In this document: positions 1 through 6,651 of the stretch, in pieces
Layout: every line of letters starts with the position of its first letter
Numbering within the stretch: the first letter of the stretch is position 1
Assembly: GCA_022511485.1 (NCBI GenBank)
Contig: JAFLUJ010000342.1
Location: 1 to 11,214 of the forward strand
DNA length: 11,214 nt
Source of the DNA: Oscillospiraceae bacterium
GTDB taxonomy: Bacteria > Bacillota > Clostridia > Oscillospirales > Ruminococcaceae
Direction of reading: 5' to 3'
Program-made: the position numbers and the translations under genes
The notes under the pieces: model-generated
The model's database searches: none
Seen by the model: only the letters and a program-made list of their open reading frames with translations
Told to the model about the DNA's origin: nothing

Positions 1-325
1 AGTTTTCATTATTCGCATCAAGCAGGAAGAAATCCTCAAGTATCATGTCGTCATCCACTTCCCACAGTGCAGGCCATTCGCCCACTGCAAGACCGGCGTC
101 CGCAATAGGCTGGAGAGGATTTTCCGTACCCTCGCCTTCCTCAGGACCGGTATCACCAATATCCTCGGAAGCCTCCGTCCCAAGGGAGGCTTCTGTTGTT
201 TCCGAGGTCTCAGCCGAAGTGATCTCCGCAGATGTTGTGGCTTCCTCAGAGGTCTGATCTCCACAGCCTGCAAGTCCTATACACATTACAGCAACAAGAG
301 CCGCTGCGATATTTTTGATTTTCAT
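1..325 (-). CDS. Small lipoprotein, 5' part only (possibly DUF4358-like)
   Basis: The gene starts at the ATG complementary to 323-325 and runs off the left edge, leaving 108 codons. The SD is an AAAGGCGG stretch about 8-10 nt upstream. Residues 1-21 form a lipoprotein signal peptide: MKIKN, a hydrophobic core, then lipobox LAGC with the lipidated Cys at 21. An acidic, Ser/Thr/Glu-rich spacer follows (about 22-65), suited to holding a domain away from the membrane. The visible start of the folded part reads around LWEVDDDMILEDFFLL. From memory, small lipoproteins of the DUF4358 type often lie beside DHHW-family genes in Clostridia and have a similar acidic 'D-M-...-Y/F-x-L/I-D' start, so that family is my guess; the visible part is too short to be sure. 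It lies 79 nt downstream of the DHHW gene on the same strand with no strong promoter or terminator between, so co-transcription is likely. The lipoprotein call is firm, the family call is weak. Confidence 0.8.
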   Translation of the reverse strand, partial: MKIKNIAAALVAVMCIGLAGCGDQTSEEATTSAEITSAETSETTEASLGTEASEDIGDTGPEEGEGTENPLQPIADAGLAVGEWPALWEVDDDMILEDFFLLDANNEN

Positions 326-404
326 AGAAAGAACCGCCTTTCCCGAACAAGTATCATAGAATGAAATATACTAATGTTATTTGCCGGATATTTTTAAATA
401 TTCA

Positions 405-2153
405 TTATCCTAAAAGATCTGTTACCATTTCAGTGTCCTGTGTCTGTGCAGCTGCCGTTGTTTGCGCAGCAGTGGTTGCAGCTGTGGTCTGTGCCGTTTG
501 GCTGACAACATTCTGAGCTGCGGTAGTCTGAGCCGGCTGACTTGCAGTGACAGGCGGCGCGGCAGTAGTCTGCGCGGTCGTACCCGTTGTCGCCGCAGTC
601 GTAACAACAGGAACAGTCTGCACCTGAACCGGAGCAGTTACCACAGGAGCAGTCTGAGGCGCAGGTGTGGTCACTGCCGGAGCAGCAGTAACGGTTTCGG
701 ACGGCGCAGTGGTAACAGCTGAGGCTCTGCCCTGAACAAGGAAATTGTTATAGTAAGTCACAGTTGATTTTGTAGTTGCATGAAAAGCATTATTTGCGAA
801 AAGAAGATCGGTAATGCCCTTTTCTTTAAGAAAATCAATGGCATTGTAGGTAAAATACCGCATATCCAGTACATAAATGTCCTCAAAAGAACCGAACAGG
901 AACTGGGGAAGGGCGTTTCCGTAGCTGTCCTTGAAAATAGCCAGCCTGCGGCCGTTTCCTGTAGAGGTATGGACATGAGTGATCTTGGCATCTCCTCCCA
1001 TAAATGTGCAGTACAGCATTGACTTGTTTTTTGTGAAGTCAAGGAAGAAAGATGCGTTCATAGGAGCCTGCATACCAAGGATCTCATTGTTTTCGCCCAG
1101 AGTATAATTATAATAGGTGGTGTCCAGCTCAACGTTTTTCGGAACATAGTAGACAAAATCCTCGGGATTGTTTTTGATGACCATGTCCTGAGTGTAGCTG
1201 TACATCGTTCCTACATAACCGTCCACTCTATGCTCATCGTATTCTGACAGATCGGCAAAGGGAACTCCGGCAGCATCCGCGAACTGCTCCGCAGCATAAT
1301 AAGCCCCAAGGGAAGACCAGTGGTGATCCGTCCTGAGATAGATAGGCTCGCTTGTATGCTTGCTGAGGGTCGTGTATACGTCCACACCCTTTACATTTGA
1401 AAGCTTTGAGTAGATATTATTGATATTGTCAAGCTGACTTCCCGTATAAGGAAGCACGCTGTCGGGACAATAGAACTCAACAGATGTAGGAATGACCATG
1501 CTGTATACGTTCACATTATTTCCAAGCTCTTTTTTATAGGTGTTTATCACATCGGCGTACTGGTCTCCCACATTGTAATTTCCGCCGTAGAGCATGATAG
1601 CTCTTGTACCTACGATAGCAATTCCGTTATTGGTGATGTTCACAGAATCGTCCGGATTTACAAACTCCGTCTCCGCCGCTGTGATTGCAGTAAAGCTTTC
1701 CGCAGGAAGAGCGTCCTGTGCAGGCTCGGTTGTAAGAGGAACGTTCCCGTTAATAACATTGTCGTCAGCGTCAGCATTTACAACATCAGGGAGATCTTCC
1801 CCTGTAGCCTCTGCAACGGAAACATTATGCAGCTTGATGTTGTTTACCCGGAATCCGGTAAGCTCACATATTGCCGAGGACACGACCATCAGCTTATCAC
1901 GAAACGGAACTGTATCCGCGAAATAATTATCCAGCTCTGCGGTGTAGCTGCCGTCCAGAAAGGCGTCTGCCGAAAATACCGGGATCTCCGCCAGAGTGCG
2001 CTGTTCAAGCTCCGATTCAGTACTCCTTGGCAGAACAAGCACAAAAGCAGCAAAAGCGATAAACACTGCCAGAACAGCTCCGATGTATATTGCATCTGTT
2101 ATCATTCGCCGTTTCATGTTTGTTGTGTTATACCTGTTGATCTTAAGATTCAT
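405..2153 (-). CDS. DHHW-family (AlgJ/SGNH-like) membrane-anchored protein with Thr/Ala-rich tail
   Basis: 582 residues. A short cytoplasmic basic N-terminus is followed by one membrane segment (about 21-41), so the rest is extracellular. The signature YLRTDHHW lies at 272-279 and an AIFKDSYGN motif at 405-413. In the AlgJ/AlgX/DHHW families the D-x-H-W element and the Ser of the (G/K)DS motif form a Ser-His-Asp type site used for O-acetylation of exopolysaccharide, usually with an MBOAT acyltransferase. No MBOAT gene is in this window. Residues 479-573 form a low-complexity Thr/Ala/Pro/Val/Gln tail with four AQTTAA copies, possibly glycosylated or wall-spanning. The first ATG (2153) follows an in-frame TAG and has only a distant SD (GAGGGAG, 14 nt away, inside a hairpin). 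Met13 (2117) is an alternative start with a weak SD. The gene lies 55 nt downstream of ptsI, probably in the same operon. Family call is solid; substrate unknown. Confidence 0.88.
   Translation of the reverse strand: MNLKINRYNTTNMKRRMITDAIYIGAVLAVFIAFAAFVLVLPRSTESELEQRTLAEIPVFSADAFLDGSYTAELDNYFADTVPFRDKLMVVSSAICELTGFRVNNIKLHNVSVAEATGEDLPDVVNADADDNVINGNVPLTTEPAQDALPAESFTAITAAETEFVNPDDSVNITNNGIAIVGTRAIMLYGGNYNVGDQYADVINTYKKELGNNVNVYSMVIPTSVEFYCPDSVLPYTGSQLDNINNIYSKLSNVKGVDVYTTLSKHTSEPIYLRTDHHWSSLGAYYAAEQFADAAGVPFADLSEYDEHRVDGYVGTMYSYTQDMVIKNNPEDFVYYVPKNVELDTTYYNYTLGENNEILGMQAPMNASFFLDFTKNKSMLYCTFMGGDAKITHVHTSTGNGRRLAIFKDSYGNALPQFLFGSFEDIYVLDMRYFTYNAIDFLKEKGITDLLFANNAFHATTKSTVTYYNNFLVQGRASAVTTAPSETVTAAPAVTTPAPQTAPVVTAPVQVQTVPVVTTAATTGTTAQTTAAPPVTASQPAQTTAAQNVVSQTAQTTAATTAAQTTAAAQTQDTEMVTDLLG
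435..719 (-). repeat. Thr/Ala/Pro-rich low-complexity tail with four AQTTAA units
   Basis: This segment encodes residues 479-573 of the DHHW protein, composed almost only of T, A, P, V, Q and S. The hexapeptide AQTTAA occurs at 527-532, 541-546, 554-559 and 563-568 (DNA about 450-575). The units are degenerate at the DNA level, so this is a protein repeat rather than a satellite. Such tails are common as flexible, often O-glycosylated stalks on surface proteins; that role is inferred. Confidence 0.8.
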
Positions 2154-2164
2154 ATATTGTGACT

Positions 2165-2183
2165 ATGCTCCCTCAGGAAGCAT
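2165..2183 (-). promoter_or_regulatory. Hairpin in the ptsI-DHHW gap covering a candidate SD
   Basis: Read on the minus strand, an 8-bp stem (one G-U pair) with a 3-nt UGA loop forms between 2176-2183 and 2165-2172. A strong AAAGGAG lies just upstream (2186-2192), 32 nt from the DHHW ATG; the GAGGGAG nearer the ATG lies within the loop and second arm. There is no T-run after the stem, so it is not an intrinsic terminator. Folding would shorten the path between AAAGGAG and the DHHW start to about 13 nt, or hide the nearer SD. Confidence 0.4.
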
Positions 2184-2208
2184 AACTCCTTTCACGTATG
2201 TTAAAAAA

Positions 2209-3840
2209 TTATATGCTGGCTTCCGTCTCGCTTATCCTGCCGCGTATTTCAAGAACCATTGACGGTGATACTGATATTTCATCTATCCCTGCTTTTATGA
2301 GCCAGTCCGTCATATGAGGATCGCTTCCGAGCTCACCGCATATCCCGACCCATATTCCAGCAGCATGGGCATTGTCAATGACAGTTTTTATCATACGCTT
2401 CAAAGCCGGGTGATAGGGATCATAAAATTCCTCTAAAACAGGATTCTGACGATCTATTGCAAGGGTGTACTGGGTCAGGTCGTTAGTTCCTATGCTGAAA
2501 AAGTCCACTTCATTAGCAAGGATATCGCTTATCACCGCAGCAGCAGGGGTTTCTATCATAATGCCAATTTCCACGTTTTCATCAAATGGGATACCCTCTG
2601 CACGAAGCTCGGATCTTACCTCATCGACAAAATATTTTGCCGTCCTTATTTCTCCCGCAGAAATTATCATCGGGAACATTATTGCAAGCTTTCCGTAAGC
2701 GGAAGCCCGGTACAGGGCACGAAGCTGGGTCTTGAATATATCCCCATTGTTGAGGCATATCCTTATTGCCCGATAGCCCATAGCAGGATTTTCCTCCGGT
2801 TCAAGATCAAGACAGTCGGTTTTCTTGTCCGCACCTATATCCATCGTGCGGACAATGACCCGTTTTCCGTCCATAGCTTCAATGACCTTTTTGTAAGCGG
2901 CAAACTGAACCTCCTCGGATGGAAGGGTCTTCCCCTCCATATAAAGGAACTCACTTCTGAACAGACCTATGCCCTCCGCGTCGTTGGCTATGACCGCTTC
3001 CACATCGGAAACTCCGCCAATGTTGGCGTAAAGGTTGATCTTTCTTCCGTCACGTGTGGCAGTGCTTCTTCCCTTGAGCTTTTTGACGATCTCCCGGTGT
3101 TTAAGCTCTTCTTTATGCTTGGCTTCAAGCTCTGCAAGGGTGTTTTCGTCCGGATCTATGTAGATCACTCCGTCAGTGCCGTCAACAGCAGCAAGCTCGC
3201 CGTTGTATTCTGAGGACAGCTTCCTACCCACTCCTACAACAGCAGGGATACCCATTGTTTTAGCAAGTATTGCCGCATGGGATACCGACGAACCCACAGC
3301 CGTCACCATAGCAAGGACATTGCTTTTGTCCATCTGTACCGTTTCGCTGGGAGTAAGGTCAAAAGCACAGATGATCCGCTCTCCGGAAAAAGAATTTTCC
3401 GCCTGAGCCTTTCCGTTAAGGCATCGTATCAGCCTGTCGGAAAGGTCGCGTACGTCTGCGGAACGCGCACGCATATAGTCGTCCTGCATAGAGGACAGCA
3501 TCATCTCGAAATTATCCGCCGTCACAGCAACAGCATATTCAGCATTAAGCTTGTCCGCGGTAATGATATTCTTTACAGCATTATTATAATCCTGATCGTC
3601 CAGCATCATACGCTGGATATTGAAGATCTGTGCGCTTTCCTCGCCAACGTCCTCCAGAGTTTTTTCGTAAAGCTCGGAAAGCTGAGCACGGGCGACAGCC
3701 TTAGCCTCTTCGACACGCTTCATCTCCACAGCCGGGTCATCTGCCCTGACCATTCTTACATCAGGAGCGGACCTGTCAATATAAGCTATCCTGCCAATAA
3801 CAATACCGGAGCATACTCCGCTGCCTTTCAATTTGATCAT
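2209..3840 (-). CDS. ptsI: PTS enzyme I (phosphoenolpyruvate-protein phosphotransferase)
   Basis: 543 residues, slightly shorter than the 570-575 usual for the family. Cytoplasmic enzyme I takes phosphate from PEP on a histidine and passes it to HPr. The N-terminal swivelling and HPr-binding part spans about 1-230; the phospho-histidine is His188, in GSSVSHAAILAK followed by GIPAVVG. The C-terminal PEP-binding barrel shows GIGLFRSEFLYM (R295), RTMDIGADK (R331), ENPAMGYRAIR, GIMIETPAA (E430), FFSIGTNDLTQYTLAIDR and GICGE with Cys501, matching the known PEP and magnesium ligands and the catalytic Cys. The oddity is the His motif: the usual GGxTSH reads GSSVSH. From memory, similar variants occur in other Clostridia, so the enzyme is probably active. 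The ATG at 3840 has an SD-like GTGGCGG 7 nt away. It has its own promoter (3893-3921) and faces away from ackA. No HPr or EII gene is adjacent. Confidence 0.96.
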   Translation of the reverse strand: MIKLKGSGVCSGIVIGRIAYIDRSAPDVRMVRADDPAVEMKRVEEAKAVARAQLSELYEKTLEDVGEESAQIFNIQRMMLDDQDYNNAVKNIITADKLNAEYAVAVTADNFEMMLSSMQDDYMRARSADVRDLSDRLIRCLNGKAQAENSFSGERIICAFDLTPSETVQMDKSNVLAMVTAVGSSVSHAAILAKTMGIPAVVGVGRKLSSEYNGELAAVDGTDGVIYIDPDENTLAELEAKHKEELKHREIVKKLKGRSTATRDGRKINLYANIGGVSDVEAVIANDAEGIGLFRSEFLYMEGKTLPSEEVQFAAYKKVIEAMDGKRVIVRTMDIGADKKTDCLDLEPEENPAMGYRAIRICLNNGDIFKTQLRALYRASAYGKLAIMFPMIISAGEIRTAKYFVDEVRSELRAEGIPFDENVEIGIMIETPAAAVISDILANEVDFFSIGTNDLTQYTLAIDRQNPVLEEFYDPYHPALKRMIKTVIDNAHAAGIWVGICGELGSDPHMTDWLIKAGIDEISVSPSMVLEIRGRISETEASI

Positions 3841-3892
3841 GATATACCGCCACTTTCCACATTATGTATGTTAGGCTAAATTTTCTATTATC

Positions 3893-3921
3893 ATTATACA
3901 ATATATTACCGTCTTAGTCAA
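3893..3921 (-). promoter_or_regulatory. ptsI promoter (TTGACT-17-TATAAT)
   Basis: On the minus strand the -35 TTGACT (3916-3921) and -10 TATAAT (3893-3898) are separated by exactly 17 nt, with an extended -10 TG directly before the hexamer. This is close to sigma-A consensus. Transcription should start near 3886, giving an untranslated leader of about 45 nt before the ptsI ATG. No clear cre-type palindrome was seen in the 214-nt divergent region. Confidence 0.85.
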
Positions 3922-3983
3922 TAGCATTTAACTTACTTACACAGTATGTTCACAAATTATTATTTTGGTTTAACATTTCCTTC

Positions 3984-4012
3984 TTGATTTTTTTTGGAAA
4001 AAGTGCTAAAAT
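3984..4012 (+). promoter_or_regulatory. ackA promoter (TTGATT-17-TAAAAT, extended -10)
   Basis: The -35 TTGATT (3984-3989) and -10 TAAAAT (4007-4012) have a 17-nt spacer, and TGC directly precedes the -10. The spacer includes a T run. Transcription should start near 4019, giving a leader of about 36 nt. It is divergent from the ptsI promoter, with about 60 nt between the two -35 boxes. Confidence 0.75.
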
Positions 4013-4054
4013 ATTGATGTTAATTTTATGAAACGCAGAAAGGTCTGAAGTTAA

Positions 4055-5257
4055 ATGATTATTCTCGTAGTAAACGCAGGAAGCTCCTCTTTAAAGTATC
4101 AGCTTCTCAATATGGACGACGAAAGCGTTATCGCAAAGGGTAACTGCGACAGGATCGGCATTGGCGGTCATATCGTGCATAAAACCTTCGATGGAAGAAG
4201 TGTTGATGAGGACTGCGATTTCCCCACACATACCGAGGCTTTTGAAAAGCTGGTCAGCGTACTTACAACAGGAGACGCTTCCGTTATCAAGTCTATGGAC
4301 GAGATCTCCGCTGTTGGTCACAGAATAGTTCAGGGAGCTGAGATATTCGATAAGACTACTCTTGTTACAGATGAGGTCATCCAGCAGATCGACGATCTCC
4401 AGGAGCTTGCTCCCGTTCACAACCATCCCCATGCTCTTGCACTGTGGGCTTGTAAAAAAGTCCTGCCTGCAAACGTTCCTCAGGTAGTTGTATTCGATAC
4501 AGCTTTCCATCAGACAATGCCGGAAAAGGCTTTCATGTTCGGTCTTCCCTATGAGGACTACGAAAAGTACCACGTAAGAAAATACGGCTTCCACGGCACT
4601 TCCCACAGATTTGTTTCTTCCGCTCTTGCAAAGGCAATGGGCAAGGATATAAAGGATCTGAAGATCGTTTCCTGCCACCTTGGAAACGGTTCATCCATAA
4701 CTGCCGTTGACGGCGGAAAGTCTGTTGATACATCAATGGGATTCACTCCCCTTGACGGCGTTCTCATGGGAACACGTACCGGCTCTGTTGACCCCTCCGC
4801 TGTTACTTTTGTAGCTTCAAAGCATGGTTTCAGCCCTGCTGAAATGAGCGACTATATGAACAAGAAATCCGGCTTCCTCGGAGTATCCGGCATCTCCAGC
4901 GATAACCGGGACATCGGCGCTGCTGCTGCAAAGGGTGACAAGCGTGCAAAGCTTGCTTCCGAAATGCTCCAGTACCAGATCAAGAAATACATCGGCTCTT
5001 ACGCTGCTGTTATGAACGGCATGGACGCTATCCTCTTTACAGGCGGTATCGGCGAAAATGCTGCTGAGGTTCGCGAGGGTGCCTGCAAGGACATGGAATT
5101 CTTCGGTATCAAGCTTGACACCGAGCTTAACAAAACCGTTCACGGAGAGCTGAAAAAAATATCCGCTCCCGATTCAAAGGTAGAGGTATGGGTAGTTCCT
5201 ACAAATGAAGAGCTGCTTATCGCAAGAGATACCCTTGCACTTGTTTCCAACAAATAA
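4055..5257 (+). CDS. ackA: Acetate kinase
   Basis: 400 residues, the normal family length. It interconverts acetyl phosphate plus ADP with acetate plus ATP, the last ATP-yielding step of mixed-acid fermentation. It has the acetate/sugar-kinase (ASKHA) fold: VNAGSSSLKY at 6-15 (N7, S10, S12), GHR with R90, AP.HN with H122, VFDTAFH with D148, YGFHGTSH with H180, CHLGNGSS with N211, MGTRTGSVDP with R241, FTGGIGEN at 328-335, and PTNEE with E385. These correspond to the mapped catalytic residues of the Methanosarcina enzyme. Local variants are IVQGAE where VVHGGE is common, and HNHPH where HNP is common; I take these as lineage differences. SD AAAGG lies 11 nt before the ATG. The gene is monocistronic, with its own promoter and a strong terminator; the usual partner pta (phosphotransacetylase) is not adjacent. 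Confidence 0.97.
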   Translation: MIILVVNAGSSSLKYQLLNMDDESVIAKGNCDRIGIGGHIVHKTFDGRSVDEDCDFPTHTEAFEKLVSVLTTGDASVIKSMDEISAVGHRIVQGAEIFDKTTLVTDEVIQQIDDLQELAPVHNHPHALALWACKKVLPANVPQVVVFDTAFHQTMPEKAFMFGLPYEDYEKYHVRKYGFHGTSHRFVSSALAKAMGKDIKDLKIVSCHLGNGSSITAVDGGKSVDTSMGFTPLDGVLMGTRTGSVDPSAVTFVASKHGFSPAEMSDYMNKKSGFLGVSGISSDNRDIGAAAAKGDKRAKLASEMLQYQIKKYIGSYAAVMNGMDAILFTGGIGENAAEVREGACKDMEFFGIKLDTELNKTVHGELKKISAPDSKVEVWVVPTNEELLIARDTLALVSNK

Positions 5258-5282
5258 TCATAAGGCAAAATATATATAGTAT

Positions 5283-5323
5283 ATCCGGTCTTAAATAAAT
5301 GATGGTTTAAGACCGGATTTTTT
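5283..5323 (+). terminator. Intrinsic terminator after ackA, in the leader of the GH5 gene
   Basis: A perfect 13-bp stem (ATCCGGTCTTAAA at 5283-5295 with TTTAAGACCGGAT at 5306-5318) encloses a 10-nt loop and is followed by six T (5318-5323). It lies 25 nt after the ackA stop. The GH5 SD begins only 4 nt after the T run, so it also acts on any transcript meant to reach the GH5 gene. Confidence 0.93.
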
Positions 5324-5326
5324 ATG

Positions 5327-5333
5327 AAAGGAG
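5327..5333 (+). promoter_or_regulatory. Ribosome binding site of the GH5 gene
   Basis: AAAGGAG lies 7 nt before the ATG at 5341 and only 1 nt before the in-frame TTG at 5335. This settles the start as the ATG at 5341. Confidence 0.85.
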
Positions 5334-5340
5334 CTTGCTT

Positions 5341-6552
5341 ATGAAAAAAATATTTCCGGTGCTGCTGTCTGCTACATTAACAGTCTCCATACTTTCCGCC
5401 TGCGGAAATATGGCTTCCGGACAACCTGAAAATCCGGGCGGTGAAGTCGGTACAGAAGCTTCCCTACCCGCTCCCGAAAATACCATGAGAGACATATCCT
5501 CCATGGAGCTTGTAAAGGATATGGGCATAGGCTGGAATCTTGGCGACACTCTTGATGTATGTCAGGCTGACCGGGACGGCGACGGAAAGGTCAATGAACA
5601 CGTTGAAGATGGTAAAAAGGTGGACGAGACCCTTTGGGGAAATCCCAAAGCCACAAGAGAACTTTTCTCAGCACTCAAGGAAGACGGCATAAGCTCTGTC
5701 CGTATCCCTGTGACATGGCGCGACCACATTGACGAGGCAGGAAACATCGACGTAGAATGGCTGGACAGAGTTCAGGAGGTGGTTGACTACGCCTATTCTC
5801 AGGATATGTACGTCCTGCTGAACGTCCACCACGACGGCGGCGGAGACCCGGCTTTCGGCGCATGGATAATAGAGGGTATGCAGTCCGACAAGGAAAATAC
5901 CATGAACCGTTACAAAAATCTCTGGAATCAGATAACGGACAGATTCAAGGACTACGGAGACAAGCTTGTTTTCGAGTCAGCCAATGAGATCGCGTTTGAA
6001 GGTTCAGGCAAGCCGGGCAGCTACGCTCTGTTAAACGAGCTTAACCAGACCTTCGTTGATCTTGTCCGTGCAAGCGGCGGAAACAACGACAAGCGTCATC
6101 TTCTTATAGCCGGCTACTGGACGGACATTGCCGCTACCTGCGACAGTCTTTTCAAAATGCCCGATGACCCTGTGGGACGGTGTATACTTTCTGTTCATTA
6201 CTATACTCCCTGGGAGTTCTGCACCACCAATATCCACAACACATGGGGCACAGACGCAGAGGTCAAACAGATGGAAGACCTGTACGGAAAGTTAAAGACC
6301 AGCTTCGTGGATAAGGGAGTTCCCGTTATCGTCGGAGAATACGCTGCCAGCGGAAACGACAAGGCAAGCTGCATTTTCTTCATTGAGAAGATGACCTCCC
6401 TTTGCGGAGAGTACGGCATTGCGCCATTCTACTGGGACAACGGCGGACAGGTAGACAGAAACACCTATGAATGGCGCACTCCCGAATTTTTAGAGGCAAT
6501 GAAGCGTGGGTATAACGGCGAAAGCGGCTCTGAGACTTCTGACGCGGCTTGA
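5341..6552 (+). CDS. GH5-family glycanase (endoglucanase-like), surface lipoprotein
   Basis: 403 residues from the ATG at 5341; an upstream TTG is rejected because the SD would touch it. Residues 1-21 are a lipoprotein signal peptide ending in LSAC (Cys21), followed by a Pro/Glu/Gly-rich linker to about 50. The rest is a single GH5 barrel: GIGWNLGDTLD (62-72), LWGNP (98-102), VRIPVTWRDH (120-129), NVHHDGG (161-167), FESANEI with acid/base Glu216, VHYYTPWE (285-292), VIVGEYAAS with nucleophile Glu333, and FYWDNGG (363-369). This is a retaining beta-glycosidase; cellulose, xyloglucan, beta-glucan or mannan are all possible substrates. There is no carbohydrate-binding module or dockerin, so it works as a cell-tethered enzyme on short or soluble glycans rather than in a cellulosome. 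Oddities are a D-rich loop at 77-90 resembling a calcium loop, and NEI where NEP is usual. No own promoter was found. It is convergent with the toxin-antitoxin operon. Confidence 0.93.
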   Translation: MKKIFPVLLSATLTVSILSACGNMASGQPENPGGEVGTEASLPAPENTMRDISSMELVKDMGIGWNLGDTLDVCQADRDGDGKVNEHVEDGKKVDETLWGNPKATRELFSALKEDGISSVRIPVTWRDHIDEAGNIDVEWLDRVQEVVDYAYSQDMYVLLNVHHDGGGDPAFGAWIIEGMQSDKENTMNRYKNLWNQITDRFKDYGDKLVFESANEIAFEGSGKPGSYALLNELNQTFVDLVRASGGNNDKRHLLIAGYWTDIAATCDSLFKMPDDPVGRCILSVHYYTPWEFCTTNIHNTWGTDAEVKQMEDLYGKLKTSFVDKGVPVIVGEYAASGNDKASCIFFIEKMTSLCGEYGIAPFYWDNGGQVDRNTYEWRTPEFLEAMKRGYNGESGSETSDAA

Positions 6553-6568
6553 TTACACTGATACCCAT

Positions 6569-6605
6569 AAAAAAGGCGGTACTGTTTTTATACGGTACCG
6601 CCTTT
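6569..6605 (-). terminator. Intrinsic terminator of the toxin-antitoxin operon (shared with GH5)
   Basis: An 11-bp stem (AAAGGCGGTAC at 6572-6582 with GTACCGCCTTT at 6595-6605) lies between the convergent GH5 and toxin genes. On the minus strand the second arm runs into a six-base T tract (complement of 6569-6574), so it fits best as the terminator of the toxin gene. On the plus strand the stem ends in only TTT followed by A residues, so it would stop GH5 transcripts less efficiently. Confidence 0.8.
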
Positions 6606-6651
6606 AAAAATGCTATGTGACTGCGAGACTTCGCACTAACAAAAAACTGGC

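Noticed and set aside
462..722. Regularly spaced short repeats near the window start, checked as a possible CRISPR array or satellite.
   Set aside because: The repeats are degenerate and in frame with the AQTTAA protein repeats of the DHHW tail; no constant repeat-spacer pattern.
2209..2245. TATAAT at the end of ptsI as a promoter for the DHHW gene.
   Set aside because: No -35-like hexamer at 16-18 nt; the match overlaps the stop codon and looks accidental.
3277..3879. Plus-strand open frame of 200 codons over the 5' part of ptsI.
   Set aside because: It is antisense to the conserved ptsI N-terminus and has no recognisable features.
4028..4048. Mini-frame MKRRKV in the ackA leader.
   Set aside because: It has no SD of its own and its sequence includes the AAAGG used by ackA; most likely chance.
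3841..4054. Search for a catabolite-responsive (cre) palindrome in the ptsI-ackA divergent region.
   Set aside because: No convincing WTGNNARCGNWWWCAW-like match; only AT-rich promoter sequence was found.
4091..4678. Minus-strand open frame of 195 codons inside ackA.
   Set aside because: It is fully antisense to the strongly conserved acetate kinase and has no domain, SD or promoter.
5335..5340. TTG at 5335 as the GH5 start.
   Set aside because: It lies one base after the SD, while the ATG at 5341 has ideal 7-nt spacing and starts a standard lipoprotein signal peptide.
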